From Nostoc sp. PCC 7107 (GTDB lineage Bacteria; Cyanobacteriota; Cyanobacteriia; Cyanobacteriales; Nostocaceae): DNA of 64,000 nt. The stretch is taken from the NCBI RefSeq assembly GCF_000316625.1, contig NC_019676.1, positions 4,048,501 through 4,112,500 of the forward strand. Direction: 5' to 3'. Shown here piece after piece: positions 19,156-28,516 of this stretch; position 1 is the stretch's first letter, and the number at the start of each line of letters is the position of its first letter. The notes below the pieces were generated by a model. That model did not search any database. It saw only the letters and a list, made by a program, of their open reading frames with translations, and was not told where the DNA came from. A program made the position numbers and the translations under genes.

Positions 19156-22100
19156 ATGGAACAACAATACTCTAATTTATCATCGGCAAAGAAAGCCCTG
19201 CTGGAAAAATGGAAGGGAGGAAAATTTCAAGCTGATACTATTCCCAAGCGTCAAATATTAGAGAACATTCCCTTATCTTTCTCGCAACAAAGACTATGGT
19301 TTATTGACCAACTTTACCACGGGAGTTCTTTCTATAATATTCCCATTGCTTGGCATATCAAAGGGCAATTAAATATCACAGCGCTGCAACAAAGTCTGAA
19401 TGAAATTCTCAAACGTCATGAAGTGTGGCGGACAAATTTTCAGATTGTCAATGGCGAACCATCTCAGAAGATTACAGCCCAATCAACTTGGGATTTAGAG
19501 ATTATTAATCTGGAACATTTATCTGGAAAAAATTGGGAAGCAGATGTTCAGAAATTTGTAGCAGAGTTAGCTAAAAAACCTTTTAATTTAGCTCAAGGAC
19601 TTTTAGTCAGAGCAACTTTACTGCGTTTGAGTGAAGCAGAACAAATTTTGCTTGTCACTATGCACCACATTATTACAGATGGCTGGTCTTGTGATGTCTT
19701 TTTGCGGGAGTTATCAACCCTGTATGCTGCTTTCTCAACAAATCAGCCTTCTCCCTTAGCGGAACTTCCCATCCAGTATGCAGATTTTGCCATTTGGCAA
19801 CGCGATCGCATTCAAGGTAAATTTTTAGAAACCCAATTAAATTATTGGGAGCAACAACTCCAGGGTGAGCTACCAATACTCCAATTACCTACAGACCGTC
19901 CACGACCTAGTGTGACATCTTTTACTGGTGCCAAGCAATACTTTCAATTCTCCAAATCTCTCACAGACGCATTAAAACAATTAAGTCAGCAAGCAGACGC
20001 TACTTTATTTATGAGTTTGCTGGCAGGATTCAACATATTATTATATTGCTACACCGACCAAGAAGACATCTTAATTGGTTCTCCTATTGCTAATCGCAAT
20101 CGAGCCGAATTAGAAGGAATGTTGGGTTTATTTGTCAATACTTTAATCTTACGTAATAACCTGAGTGGAAATCCTAGCTTCCGTGAATTTCTTTATCGTG
20201 TACGTGAGATAACTCTTGATGCTTATGCACATCAAGATTTGCCTTTTGAGATGCTGGTAGAAAAATTGCACCCCGAACGTGACTTAAGCCGCAATCCACT
20301 TTATGAAGTCATGTTTGTGCTGCAAAATACACCTACAAATGTGCAAGAAATCTCTGGTATAACTTTGCAGACTTTAGAGTTTGATAGTGGTACAGCACAA
20401 CTAGATATTTTCCTCTCGATGTCTGAATCTCCAGAGGGATTAACAGGTTGTTTGGAATACAATACAGATATTTTTAACTCCACCACGATTACCCAATTTA
20501 TCAACAATTTCCAAACTTTGTTGACAAATATCGTCACCAATCCAGAGCAGCATTTGAGTGAGTTATCCTTACTAACTGCTTCTGAGCAAAAACAACTATT
20601 ATTTAAATTTAATCAAACTCGTGCTGATTATCCCCAAAATATAACTTTACATCAATTATTTGAGCAACAAGTTGAATTAACACCTAACTGTTTAGCATTA
20701 ATTAGCCAATCTGAAGAATTAACCTATCGTCAACTTAACCACAGAGTTAATCAGCTTGCACATTATTTACAAAAACAGGGAGTCACAAACAAAACCCTAG
20801 TTGCTCTATGTCTGGAACGTTCCATAGACATGGTAGTAGGAATATTAGCTATTCTCAAAGCTGGTGGTGCATATATTCCCCTAGATCCGAGTTATCCTGT
20901 TGAGCGTCTGAATTTTATGCTCTGGGACTCTCAAGCATCCTTGTTACTTACCAAGCAAGAGATATTAGAACAACTATCCTTATCGACGGATAAAATTGTT
21001 TGCTTGGATATCCATCAAGACGAAATTGCTCAACAAAATCTCGAAAATCCTATTCACACTACAAAAGCCGATCATCTCGCTTATATTATCTACACTTCTG
21101 GCTCAACTGGAACTCCTAAAGGCGTGCTTGGTTCTCATCGCGGTACAGTCAATGGCTTAAACTGGTTATGGAAAACTTATCCTTTTACTCCAGAAGAAGT
21201 TTGTTGTCAAAAGACAGCTATTAGTTTTGTCGATTCTGTCTGGGAGATTTTTGCTCCTTTACTCCAAGGAATTCCCACAGTAATTATTAGTAATAATACT
21301 GTACAAGACCCGCAGTTATTTATAGGAGCTTTGGCAGATCACAAAGTAACTCGGATTATCCTTGTACCTTCATTACTGCGGTTGATGTTAGATAATTACA
21401 GTTATCTGATGAAGAAATTATCGCATTTAAAAATTTGGATAACTAGCGGAGAAGCAGTATCTGTGAAGTTAGCACAAACCTTCCGAGAATTGATGCTATC
21501 TGCAAAACTAATTAACCTTTATGGCTCATCGGAAGTTTCTGCTAATGCCACTTATTATGATACCAGTTTATTGTCGGGAACAGCAAATATTGTCCCCATC
21601 GGTCGTCCAATTGATAACACTCAGATATACATCTTAAATCGCCATTTACAAATAACACCTATCGGGGTTTTTGGTGAACTTTATATTAGTGGTGATGGGT
21701 TAGCACAAGGTTATTTAAATCGGATGGAATTAACTCAAGAAAGATTTATTAATCATCCCTGGATTCCGGGAAACAAGCTTTACAAGACTGGAGATATTGT
21801 CCGTTATCTTCCCGATGGAAATATAGAGTATTTTGGTCGCCAGGATGAACAAGTAAAAGTTCGCGGCTTTCGAGTGGAATTAAGCGAAATTGCAGCTGTG
21901 ATTGTCCAACATCCAGATGTGGAAGAAGCTGTGGTAGTTGCTCACAATAATGCTCAAGAAAATCTCCGGTTAATTGCCTATGTTGTGACAAACAAACAGG
22001 ATATAGCTACACAATTACTGCCAGTTTTACAGCAGAAATTGCCTAATTATATGTTACCTTCTGCTTTCGTTGTCATCGATAAGCTTCCTTTAACACCGAA

Positions 22101-23262
22101 TGGCAAGGTAGACAAGCGCTCTCTCCCAACTAATGAAATTATTCAAGCTAATACGAATCAATCTTATGTTGCGCCGCGAAATTTTACAGAATTATCATTA
22201 GTAAAACTTTGGGAAAACCTGCTGAATGTTAACCCAATTGGGGTGACAGATAACTTCTTTAACTTGGGTGGACACTCGTTTTTAGCTGTCCGCTTAATGG
22301 CTCAAATTCACGACAGATTTGAACATGGTCTCCCTCTATCGACTCTGTTTGAAAACCCGACAATTGAAAAACTAGCAACTATTGTCAGTCAGCCATCCCG
22401 TCAGAGTTCTCATACTCCTTTAGTAGCAATTAACTCCTCTGGTTCCAAGATACCTTTTTTCTGTATTCATGGTGCTGGAGGAGGAATTAGTCACTACTTT
22501 AACTTATCTAGAAGACTTGGTGAAGATTATCAATTTTACGCTTTGGAAGATAGTTTAGAACAAGACAAATCAGAAATTATTTCAGTAGAAGCAACAGCAA
22601 TTCGTTATCTTCAAGAAATTCAGAAAGTCCAACCACATGGCCCTTATCTTTTAGGTGGTCATTGTTATGGCGGTGTGCTGGCTTTTGAAATAGCGCAACA
22701 ATTACACAAGCAAGGTGAAAAAGTCAGTTTATTAGCGATTATCGATGCCATAATTTCCGAAACACCCATTGAATCTACAGATGATGATGATGCAAAATTT
22801 TTACTCCGCATCGCTGAATCGATAAAAACTGATAATAATATAGACTTTTCTGTACCTTTTGCCGAACTGCGAAATTTACCGTTAAAAGAGCAACTACATT
22901 TAATTAATCAAAAAGCTAACTTTTTGTTTAGCGATACAGAAATTAACGATTTTATGCGCCATTATCAACTGTTTAAAGCGCATGTCCAAGCAATGCGAAA
23001 TTATGTACCAGAGGTTTATGCTAACCAGATAACTTTACTTCGGGCAAATGCAGCAATATTGCATGATTTTGAAAACTCAGAGTGGAATACAGACGACCCA
23101 TTATTAGGGTGGGGAAAATTTGCTGATCAACCTATACAAATGATTGAAATCCCCGGCGATCATTTTTCAATTTTTATCGAACCTTATATTCAGGAGTTAG
23201 CGAGAAATATGAGAGTGTGTATTGATAATGCTTTAAATAATGAAAGTAAAAAAGACCAATGA
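19156..23262 (+). CDS. Terminal nonribosomal peptide synthetase, C-A-PCP-TE
   Basis: 1368 residues. The condensation domain (about 30-470) has PLSFSQQRLWF and an intact HHIITDG. The adenylation domain (about 495-990) has YTSGSTGTPKG, NGKVDKR and the pocket segment SFVDSVWEIF, so the Asp that normally holds the alpha-amino group (GrsA 235) is Val. My alignment of the pocket gives V-D-W-I-I-S-L-A-N, close to the V-D-W-V-I-S-L-A-D code known for beta-alanine. The PCP (about 1008-1075) has GGHSFLA. The C-terminal thioesterase (about 1090-1355) reads GGHCYGG, with Cys where the nucleophile Ser normally sits, and the His in GDHFS. It probably adds a beta-amino acid and releases the product. Its stop overlaps the P450 start by ATGA. 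Confidence 0.93.
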   Translation: MEQQYSNLSSAKKALLEKWKGGKFQADTIPKRQILENIPLSFSQQRLWFIDQLYHGSSFYNIPIAWHIKGQLNITALQQSLNEILKRHEVWRTNFQIVNGEPSQKITAQSTWDLEIINLEHLSGKNWEADVQKFVAELAKKPFNLAQGLLVRATLLRLSEAEQILLVTMHHIITDGWSCDVFLRELSTLYAAFSTNQPSPLAELPIQYADFAIWQRDRIQGKFLETQLNYWEQQLQGELPILQLPTDRPRPSVTSFTGAKQYFQFSKSLTDALKQLSQQADATLFMSLLAGFNILLYCYTDQEDILIGSPIANRNRAELEGMLGLFVNTLILRNNLSGNPSFREFLYRVREITLDAYAHQDLPFEMLVEKLHPERDLSRNPLYEVMFVLQNTPTNVQEISGITLQTLEFDSGTAQLDIFLSMSESPEGLTGCLEYNTDIFNSTTITQFINNFQTLLTNIVTNPEQHLSELSLLTASEQKQLLFKFNQTRADYPQNITLHQLFEQQVELTPNCLALISQSEELTYRQLNHRVNQLAHYLQKQGVTNKTLVALCLERSIDMVVGILAILKAGGAYIPLDPSYPVERLNFMLWDSQASLLLTKQEILEQLSLSTDKIVCLDIHQDEIAQQNLENPIHTTKADHLAYIIYTSGSTGTPKGVLGSHRGTVNGLNWLWKTYPFTPEEVCCQKTAISFVDSVWEIFAPLLQGIPTVIISNNTVQDPQLFIGALADHKVTRIILVPSLLRLMLDNYSYLMKKLSHLKIWITSGEAVSVKLAQTFRELMLSAKLINLYGSSEVSANATYYDTSLLSGTANIVPIGRPIDNTQIYILNRHLQITPIGVFGELYISGDGLAQGYLNRMELTQERFINHPWIPGNKLYKTGDIVRYLPDGNIEYFGRQDEQVKVRGFRVELSEIAAVIVQHPDVEEAVVVAHNNAQENLRLIAYVVTNKQDIATQLLPVLQQKLPNYMLPSAFVVIDKLPLTPNGKVDKRSLPTNEIIQANTNQSYVAPRNFTELSLVKLWENLLNVNPIGVTDNFFNLGGHSFLAVRLMAQIHDRFEHGLPLSTLFENPTIEKLATIVSQPSRQSSHTPLVAINSSGSKIPFFCIHGAGGGISHYFNLSRRLGEDYQFYALEDSLEQDKSEIISVEATAIRYLQEIQKVQPHGPYLLGGHCYGGVLAFEIAQQLHKQGEKVSLLAIIDAIISETPIESTDDDDAKFLLRIAESIKTDNNIDFSVPFAELRNLPLKEQLHLINQKANFLFSDTEINDFMRHYQLFKAHVQAMRNYVPEVYANQITLLRANAAILHDFENSEWNTDDPLLGWGKFADQPIQMIEIPGDHFSIFIEPYIQELARNMRVCIDNALNNESKKDQ

Positions 23263-24638
23263 AACTACCACCTGGCCCCAAAATACCAGCTTGGTTGTTA
23301 GCTCTACAATTTGAGGCTAACCCCTTTACTTATATGGATGCTAATTACCAACGTTATGGTGACATCGTAACTATAATGTTTGGTTCTACGCCGATGATTT
23401 ATGTGAGTAATCCTTTAGGTATCAAGCAAATTTTTACTAATACTAAAGAAATTACTGCATCTGGGACATTGAACGAAGATTTTGCTTTCTTCACAGGAGA
23501 GCGAGGAATTCTGCAACTTGATGGTTTCGTTCACAAAAATCGCCGTAAGGTTTTAATGCAGGCTTTTCATGGAACGCGAATGCAAGCCTGTGGAAGACGT
23601 ATCTGCGAACTTACGCAAAAAATTATCGAGCGACAGACGATTGGTAAACCCTTTGTCGCTTACTCAATCGCCGAAGAAATTACGCTGTCTATCGGGATAG
23701 AAGTTGTCCTGGGATTACAGGAAGGTAAACGCTATGAAAAAGTCAAACATTTATTTTTTTCGATGTTCAAATCCGAGCAATCAAAACTTTTTCAACTGCT
23801 GACCAAACTACCTTTAGGAACACTTAATTTAGGTCGATGGAGTCCTCAAGGCTATCTGCTTCACCTCCGACAAGAGATTTTTCAATTTCTTGATACTGAA
23901 GTTCAAGAGAGGCGATCGCCCTCAGATGCTTCACGCACCGATATGTTGAGCGATCTGATATTTGCTACTGATGAAACAGGCGAATTATTAAGTAATGCAG
24001 AAGTCCGCGATTTGTTACTGTCGCCGCTTTTTGCAGCTAGTGATGCTTCCGCTACTGCAATTACTTGGGCATTATATTGGATTCATCGTTCACCGAGAGT
24101 GCGCGATCGCCTACTATCAGAAATCGATAGCCTGGGGGAAAACCCAGACCCCATGAACATTATCGCTCTACCTTACCTCAGCGCCGTTTGTTACGAAGTT
24201 TTGCGAATTTACCCAACTCAGTTGTTTGCATTTCCCAGATTGGTCGAGTCTCCCGTAGAAGTGATGGGCTATGAGTTGCCTTCTGGTACAATACTAATTG
24301 CTAATATTTATTCCACACATCAGCGCGAAGATTTATATCCCCAACCCAAAAAATTTCAACCAGAGCGCTTTTTAGAAAAACAATTTTCACCCTACGAATT
24401 TCTGCCTTTTGGTGGTGGTTCTCGTGTTTGTATTGGGGGAACTTTCGCCTTATTTACAATGAAACTCGTATTAGCAACCATCCTGAAAAATTATCAATTG
24501 ACTTTGGTGAGCCAACGACCAGAACGTCCTAAATATGGTGGTCTGCTTGCTTATCCTGCTAATGGTGTGCAGATGGTGATGCAGAGCAAACGCCATCTGC
24601 AAAAACAATCACAGCCACTTACTTCTGGCTCATTTTAG
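23259..24638 (+). CDS. Cytochrome P450, CYP110-like
   Basis: 459 residues. The heme-binding motif FGGGSRVCIGG, the ExxR motif in YEVLRIYP and an N-terminal LPPGPK are clear. The overall look resembles the cyanobacterial CYP110 group. The I-helix motif usually written AGxDTT reads AASDAS, so the oxygen-handling Thr is Ser. There is no N-terminal membrane anchor. The gene overlaps the terminal NRPS by 4 bp, so it is very likely a tailoring oxidase of the cluster. The substrate is unknown. Confidence 0.9.
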   Translation: MKLPPGPKIPAWLLALQFEANPFTYMDANYQRYGDIVTIMFGSTPMIYVSNPLGIKQIFTNTKEITASGTLNEDFAFFTGERGILQLDGFVHKNRRKVLMQAFHGTRMQACGRRICELTQKIIERQTIGKPFVAYSIAEEITLSIGIEVVLGLQEGKRYEKVKHLFFSMFKSEQSKLFQLLTKLPLGTLNLGRWSPQGYLLHLRQEIFQFLDTEVQERRSPSDASRTDMLSDLIFATDETGELLSNAEVRDLLLSPLFAASDASATAITWALYWIHRSPRVRDRLLSEIDSLGENPDPMNIIALPYLSAVCYEVLRIYPTQLFAFPRLVESPVEVMGYELPSGTILIANIYSTHQREDLYPQPKKFQPERFLEKQFSPYEFLPFGGGSRVCIGGTFALFTMKLVLATILKNYQLTLVSQRPERPKYGGLLAYPANGVQMVMQSKRHLQKQSQPLTSGSF

Positions 24639-24684
24639 CCAGAATATGAAATTTTTTATAAATTCAACTACCGAGGAATTAGTG

Positions 24685-25593
24685 ATGACAAAAAGTACAA
24701 AAGGTGCAGTATTAATAACAGGAACTTCGGCAGGTATTGGTCGAGCTACCGCACTTTTACTAGACAAACAAGGATATCAAGTTTTTGCTGGGGTTCGTAC
24801 AGAAAAAGATGCTGAATCTCTAAAACAAGAAGCATCTGGTATGCTCACTCCCATAATCTTAGATATTACAAATCAAGCACAAATTAAAGCCGCATCTGAA
24901 TTTGTGGCATTAGCAGTTGGTGAGCAAGGACTACTCGGATTAGTCAACAATCCATGTGGTATAGCTTATGGCCCTTTAGAGTGTGTTCCCATAGAGGATG
25001 TCAGATTGAATTTTGAAGTAGGTATTATTGGGCATATTGCTGTCACACAGGCATTTTTACCAATGCTGCGAAAAGCTAAAGGCCGCATTATCAACATCAG
25101 TGCTAGTTGTGGGAAAATAGCCCTGCCATACTTTGGACTTTTATCTGCTTCTAAATTTGCCCTAGAGTCATTTACTGATTCTTTACGCATAGAATTATGT
25201 TCTTCTGGGATTGAAGTTACCTCTATTTTGTCTGGTGCATTTAAGACAGATATTTATAAAAAAGTTAAGGAAAGCTATGAAAGAACTTTTGCTAATATGT
25301 CCCCAGAAACCAAAGCTTTATATGATAAATATTGTAGAATGGATCTACAAGAAATTGAACATGGAAACCGTAACGGTGAACCATGCGAAATCTTTGCAGA
25401 TTTCATCTTAAAAGTTTTAGAAGCTCGTAAACTAAAAAGACAATATTTTATCTCAAGTTCTATTTTGGGAATGTTGGAAGATCAGCTTTTTTATCTAGCG
25501 AAAAGATTGCTACCACACCAATACTTTTATGACAAGATTCTTTTTGGACAGCTAATAAAGACTATGAAATTTGATGTTGGATTAAAAAATTAA
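24685..25593 (+). CDS. Short-chain dehydrogenase/reductase family protein lacking the catalytic Tyr
   Basis: 302 residues from ATG 24685, chosen because GAGGA sits 7 bases upstream; an in-frame ATG at 24646 has no RBS. The cofactor motif TGTSAGIG is intact. The NNAG motif is changed to NNPCG. The YxxxK motif reads LSASK, so the catalytic Tyr is Leu; the Ser before it (INISAS) remains. A redox-inactive or altered chemistry is likely. The gene lies 46 bp after the P450 in the same direction and probably belongs to the cluster. Confidence 0.85.
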   Translation: MTKSTKGAVLITGTSAGIGRATALLLDKQGYQVFAGVRTEKDAESLKQEASGMLTPIILDITNQAQIKAASEFVALAVGEQGLLGLVNNPCGIAYGPLECVPIEDVRLNFEVGIIGHIAVTQAFLPMLRKAKGRIINISASCGKIALPYFGLLSASKFALESFTDSLRIELCSSGIEVTSILSGAFKTDIYKKVKESYERTFANMSPETKALYDKYCRMDLQEIEHGNRNGEPCEIFADFILKVLEARKLKRQYFISSSILGMLEDQLFYLAKRLLPHQYFYDKILFGQLIKTMKFDVGLKN

Positions 25594-25751
25594 ATTATTC
25601 CCAAGTATTTTGGAAATATAAATGTTTGCTTGTTGTCCATTCCCAATTTCATTTTTCCACAGATTCAGATACATTACAAATAAGCGGAACTGAACCTTAT
25701 TCATCATCCAAAATGACATAACTCGTCTGCAAAGTGAATTATTAATTAAAT

Positions 25752-26762
25752 ATGCAAACTCAACCGAGTAATATACTTTCCGTCGCTGAATGTCGTTTTT
25801 GCTCCTTAGTATCTAAAGCTAACAAAGAAGACCCAATTGGGACAGCAGAGACTTGTAACTATTGGCTGATTATAGAAATTCCCCAGCCTTGGCCCCAAGA
25901 CCTTTATGAGGAACATCCAAAAATCAAGCCATTATTAGGCTTGTTTTATGAGGTCTTTGAGCAACATGAGATTAAGCTTCGGCCGATGGTAATTGCTCCT
26001 GACCGCGAGTACTCCCAACCTGGCTTTACCCGCATACTGTATTACTGTCGTCCGGCCAAACTATTTTCTCAATTTGAAAAGCAGGAGTTTGTTGTTCCAG
26101 ATGAGGAAGTAATTGCGTTAATAACAGCAATACTCCAACAATTGATGCAACAGCCCCATGATTTATCAAACTTTCAGCAATATGAGCAACAAACTAGTCA
26201 TATTCGTGAACTCATGGTTTGTACTCATGCTCAAGTAGACCTTGCCTGTGGCAGATTTGGTAATCCGCTATATCGACGATTACGCAAAGAATATGCTCCT
26301 GTCTCCAACGGTAAATTAAGAGTATGGCAAACTACTCACTTTGGTGGTCATCAATTCGCTCCTACCTTAGCTGACTTACCCCAAGGGTGTTTTTGGGGAC
26401 ATGTAGAAGCGGAAGCCCTTGATTTACTAGTCAATAGAAATGATTCTCCTTTTGGGTTGCGTCAATTCTACCGAGGATGGTCAGGTTTAAGTAAATATGA
26501 GCAAATTGTCGAACGGGAAATTTGGATGCAATTGGGTTGGAATTGGCTGGACTATTTGAAAGCTGGACAAGTGCTGGTAGAAGATGCTGATTGGGCAGAA
26601 GTACGTATTAATTATGTGTCTCCAGATAGTAGTTTATCTGGTGCTTATCAAGCCAGAGTCGAAGTTTGTGGTCAGGTTATAAGTGCCTTGAGTTCGGCAA
26701 CAGAAATGCAACTAACAGCAGTGAAGCAGTATCGTGTTAGCTATTTAATTCAGGTTGATTAA
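25752..26762 (+). CDS. Sucrase/ferredoxin-like (Apd1/Aim32-type) thioredoxin-fold [2Fe-2S] protein
   Basis: 336 residues. The conserved signatures of PF06999 are present: CTHAQVDLACGRFG in the middle and HFGGHQFAPTLADLPQG further on. In the characterised relatives Apd1 and Aim32, a [2Fe-2S] cluster is held by two Cys and two His, which match the two Cys and the HxGGH here. It is probably a cytoplasmic electron carrier or reductase. Lying between tailoring SDR genes and a TonB/siderophore uptake module, it could reduce the ferric product or feed electrons to the P450; both are inference. Confidence 0.78.
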   Translation: MQTQPSNILSVAECRFCSLVSKANKEDPIGTAETCNYWLIIEIPQPWPQDLYEEHPKIKPLLGLFYEVFEQHEIKLRPMVIAPDREYSQPGFTRILYYCRPAKLFSQFEKQEFVVPDEEVIALITAILQQLMQQPHDLSNFQQYEQQTSHIRELMVCTHAQVDLACGRFGNPLYRRLRKEYAPVSNGKLRVWQTTHFGGHQFAPTLADLPQGCFWGHVEAEALDLLVNRNDSPFGLRQFYRGWSGLSKYEQIVEREIWMQLGWNWLDYLKAGQVLVEDADWAEVRINYVSPDSSLSGAYQARVEVCGQVISALSSATEMQLTAVKQYRVSYLIQVD

Positions 26763-27156
26763 ATTATCGAAGTGAAAAAAATGACTGAGTAACAACAAAA
26801 TCATCCTCTTATTTTCTAAAAATTTTTCTGTCAAAGTTAGATATTTTGCAATACTATTTACAGTTATTTTATTTATGTTAATTATCTTTGAATTAACCGT
26901 GGAAAAATCAAGAATTTTAAATAGTCAAGGAGGTAATCATTTGAGCGTCAATCAGTCTAGTAGTTCACAATATTAATTTTGATAGGCAAATCCAACCTTA
27001 AATTTATTTTCTTTTCGTCTTTACTTTGCCTCTTTGTGATTTGTTGTTTTAGCCATCAAATTTAGTATTGTTGAGTACTAGAAAGGTTTTGCATTTTGGC
27101 AAAATTTGCTATCTAGCAAGTTAATACTTACATCTGTTTATAAATGGAGAATTATC
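26763..27156. other. Intergenic stretch, no gene seen
   Basis: About 390 AT-rich bases between the ferredoxin-like gene and the next SDR. I see no convincing ORF, RNA or hairpin. It is the first sizeable gap after the biosynthetic operon and may hold a promoter for the SDR. Confidence 0.6.
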
Positions 27157-28044
27157 ATGGTATCCTCATCTATTTCTCAAACACGAGTCTGGTTGATTAC
27201 TGGTTGTTCTAGTGGTCTTGGTAGAGCATTAGCCGAAACAGTTCTTGAGCAAGGTGAAACTGTAGTTATAACAGCACGAAATCCACAGCACATAGAAGAT
27301 TTAGCAGCAAAGTTTCCGAGTCAGACTTTAGCAGTACAACTTGATGTTACAAAACCCGATCAAGTCCAAGAAGCTGTAAAACAAGCAATTGCCAAGTTTG
27401 GACGCATTGATGTACTTGTCAACAATGCTGGATGCGAGATTGCAGGAGTCATTGAAGAAATTAGCGATGAAGCTGTTCGTCGGATGTTTGAAACCAACTT
27501 TTTTGGAGTATTAGAAATGCTCCGGGCAGTAGTACCATATATGCGACAGCAACGTAGTGGACACATCTTTAATATTTCATCAATTGCTTGCTTTGCAGCT
27601 AGTCCTGGTGGGGGAATTTATGGCAGTACTAAACTAGCACTAGAAGGAATTTCTGGTTCTTTAGCTAACGAAGTTGCACCGTTCGGCGTTAAAGTGACAA
27701 TTGTTGAACCTAACGGGCTGCGTACAGACTTTTTTACACGTTCTTTTGCCTTAACTGAAACTCAAATTGAAGACTATCAACCATTGATTGAGGGCATACG
27801 TCAGAGTGTGCAAGAACTGATTGATGGAGGGTTAATAGGTGATCCGAAGAAAGCTTCTCAAGCAATTATTCAAGTAGCTGATAGCGATCATCCACCAATG
27901 AGATTGGCATTGGGAGCAGATACAGTAGAAGCGATTAAAGAGGCATTGGAGTTTATGAGAGCAGACGTAGATGCTTGGAAGGAAGTATCTATGAGTACTG
28001 ATTTTGATGCGGTTGTAGTGAATAAACTCCAAGCTGTCAGTTAA
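27157..28044 (+). CDS. Short-chain dehydrogenase/reductase (classical, active-site complete)
   Basis: 295 residues from ATG 27157, preceded by GGAGA; the earlier in-frame codon at 27106 has no RBS. Motifs: cofactor site TGCSSGLG, NNAG, Ser in FNISSIA, and YGSTK with the catalytic Tyr and Lys. The pattern fits oxidoreductases of the retinol/17-beta-hydroxysteroid type; the real substrate is unknown. It is set off from both neighbours by long gaps, so membership of the biosynthetic cluster is possible but not shown. Confidence 0.88.
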   Translation: MVSSSISQTRVWLITGCSSGLGRALAETVLEQGETVVITARNPQHIEDLAAKFPSQTLAVQLDVTKPDQVQEAVKQAIAKFGRIDVLVNNAGCEIAGVIEEISDEAVRRMFETNFFGVLEMLRAVVPYMRQQRSGHIFNISSIACFAASPGGGIYGSTKLALEGISGSLANEVAPFGVKVTIVEPNGLRTDFFTRSFALTETQIEDYQPLIEGIRQSVQELIDGGLIGDPKKASQAIIQVADSDHPPMRLALGADTVEAIKEALEFMRADVDAWKEVSMSTDFDAVVVNKLQAVS

Positions 28045-28115
28045 GTTAAACTGCAACATATCTGCTTGATTACTGAGTAAGTACCCACATCGAAGTTCGG
28101 CTGTCTTGACCACAA

Positions 28116-28171
28116 GGCGTTGTTTATGAATAAAGAAAATGGTAAATTTTACTTATTCATGCAACAACGCC
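28116..28171. terminator. Long hairpin downstream of the SDR, terminator-like
   Basis: GGCGTTGTT at 28116 pairs with AACAACGCC ending at 28171, and the inner arms TATGAATAA and TTATTCATG extend the stem, with a loop of about 17 bases. There is no long T run, so it may be a transcript-end hairpin or a decayed small mobile repeat. Confidence 0.55.
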
Positions 28172-28320
28172 CAATTAAATTAATAATTATCTTAGTCGTA
28201 ATGTATGGTAATAATAAAATCAGTTAGTTCAATACAGGATATAGTCTAAAAATTTACTTTATAATTTTAGCGATCGCCTATATTTATCATGACTCATCAA
28301 GAAAATGGATAAAGTTGAGC

Positions 28321-28449
28321 TAAGAGGTTGTTTGAAAAGTTTTGAAGAGTCAAATATTATGCTATTCGCCTCACCATAATACAGATCATGGCAAGGTGCA
28401 TATACGTCTCTGATGTTGTGGGTAACAGTTCGTAGTCTCTGATTAACTG
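28321..28449 (-). mobile_element. Remnant of an IS5-type transposase end
   Basis: On the - strand, 28449-28362 encodes about 29 residues (RDYELLPTTSETYMHLAMI and onward) ending in a stop. This matches the typical C-terminus of IS5-group transposases. The frame is closed by a stop just upstream. The outer AGGTTGTTTGAAAAGTT near 28325 resembles an IS terminal repeat. Only this fragment remains. Confidence 0.55.
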
Positions 28450-28516
28450 TCAGCACCCCATCAATCAACCGAAAGTTAAATTTATTGATAAAAACTGGCA
28501 TTTAGCTCAATCTAGC

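Noticed and set aside
28259-28501. 80-codon - strand ORF
   Set aside because: Wrong frame over the IS5-type relic; the adjacent frame gives the transposase-like end.
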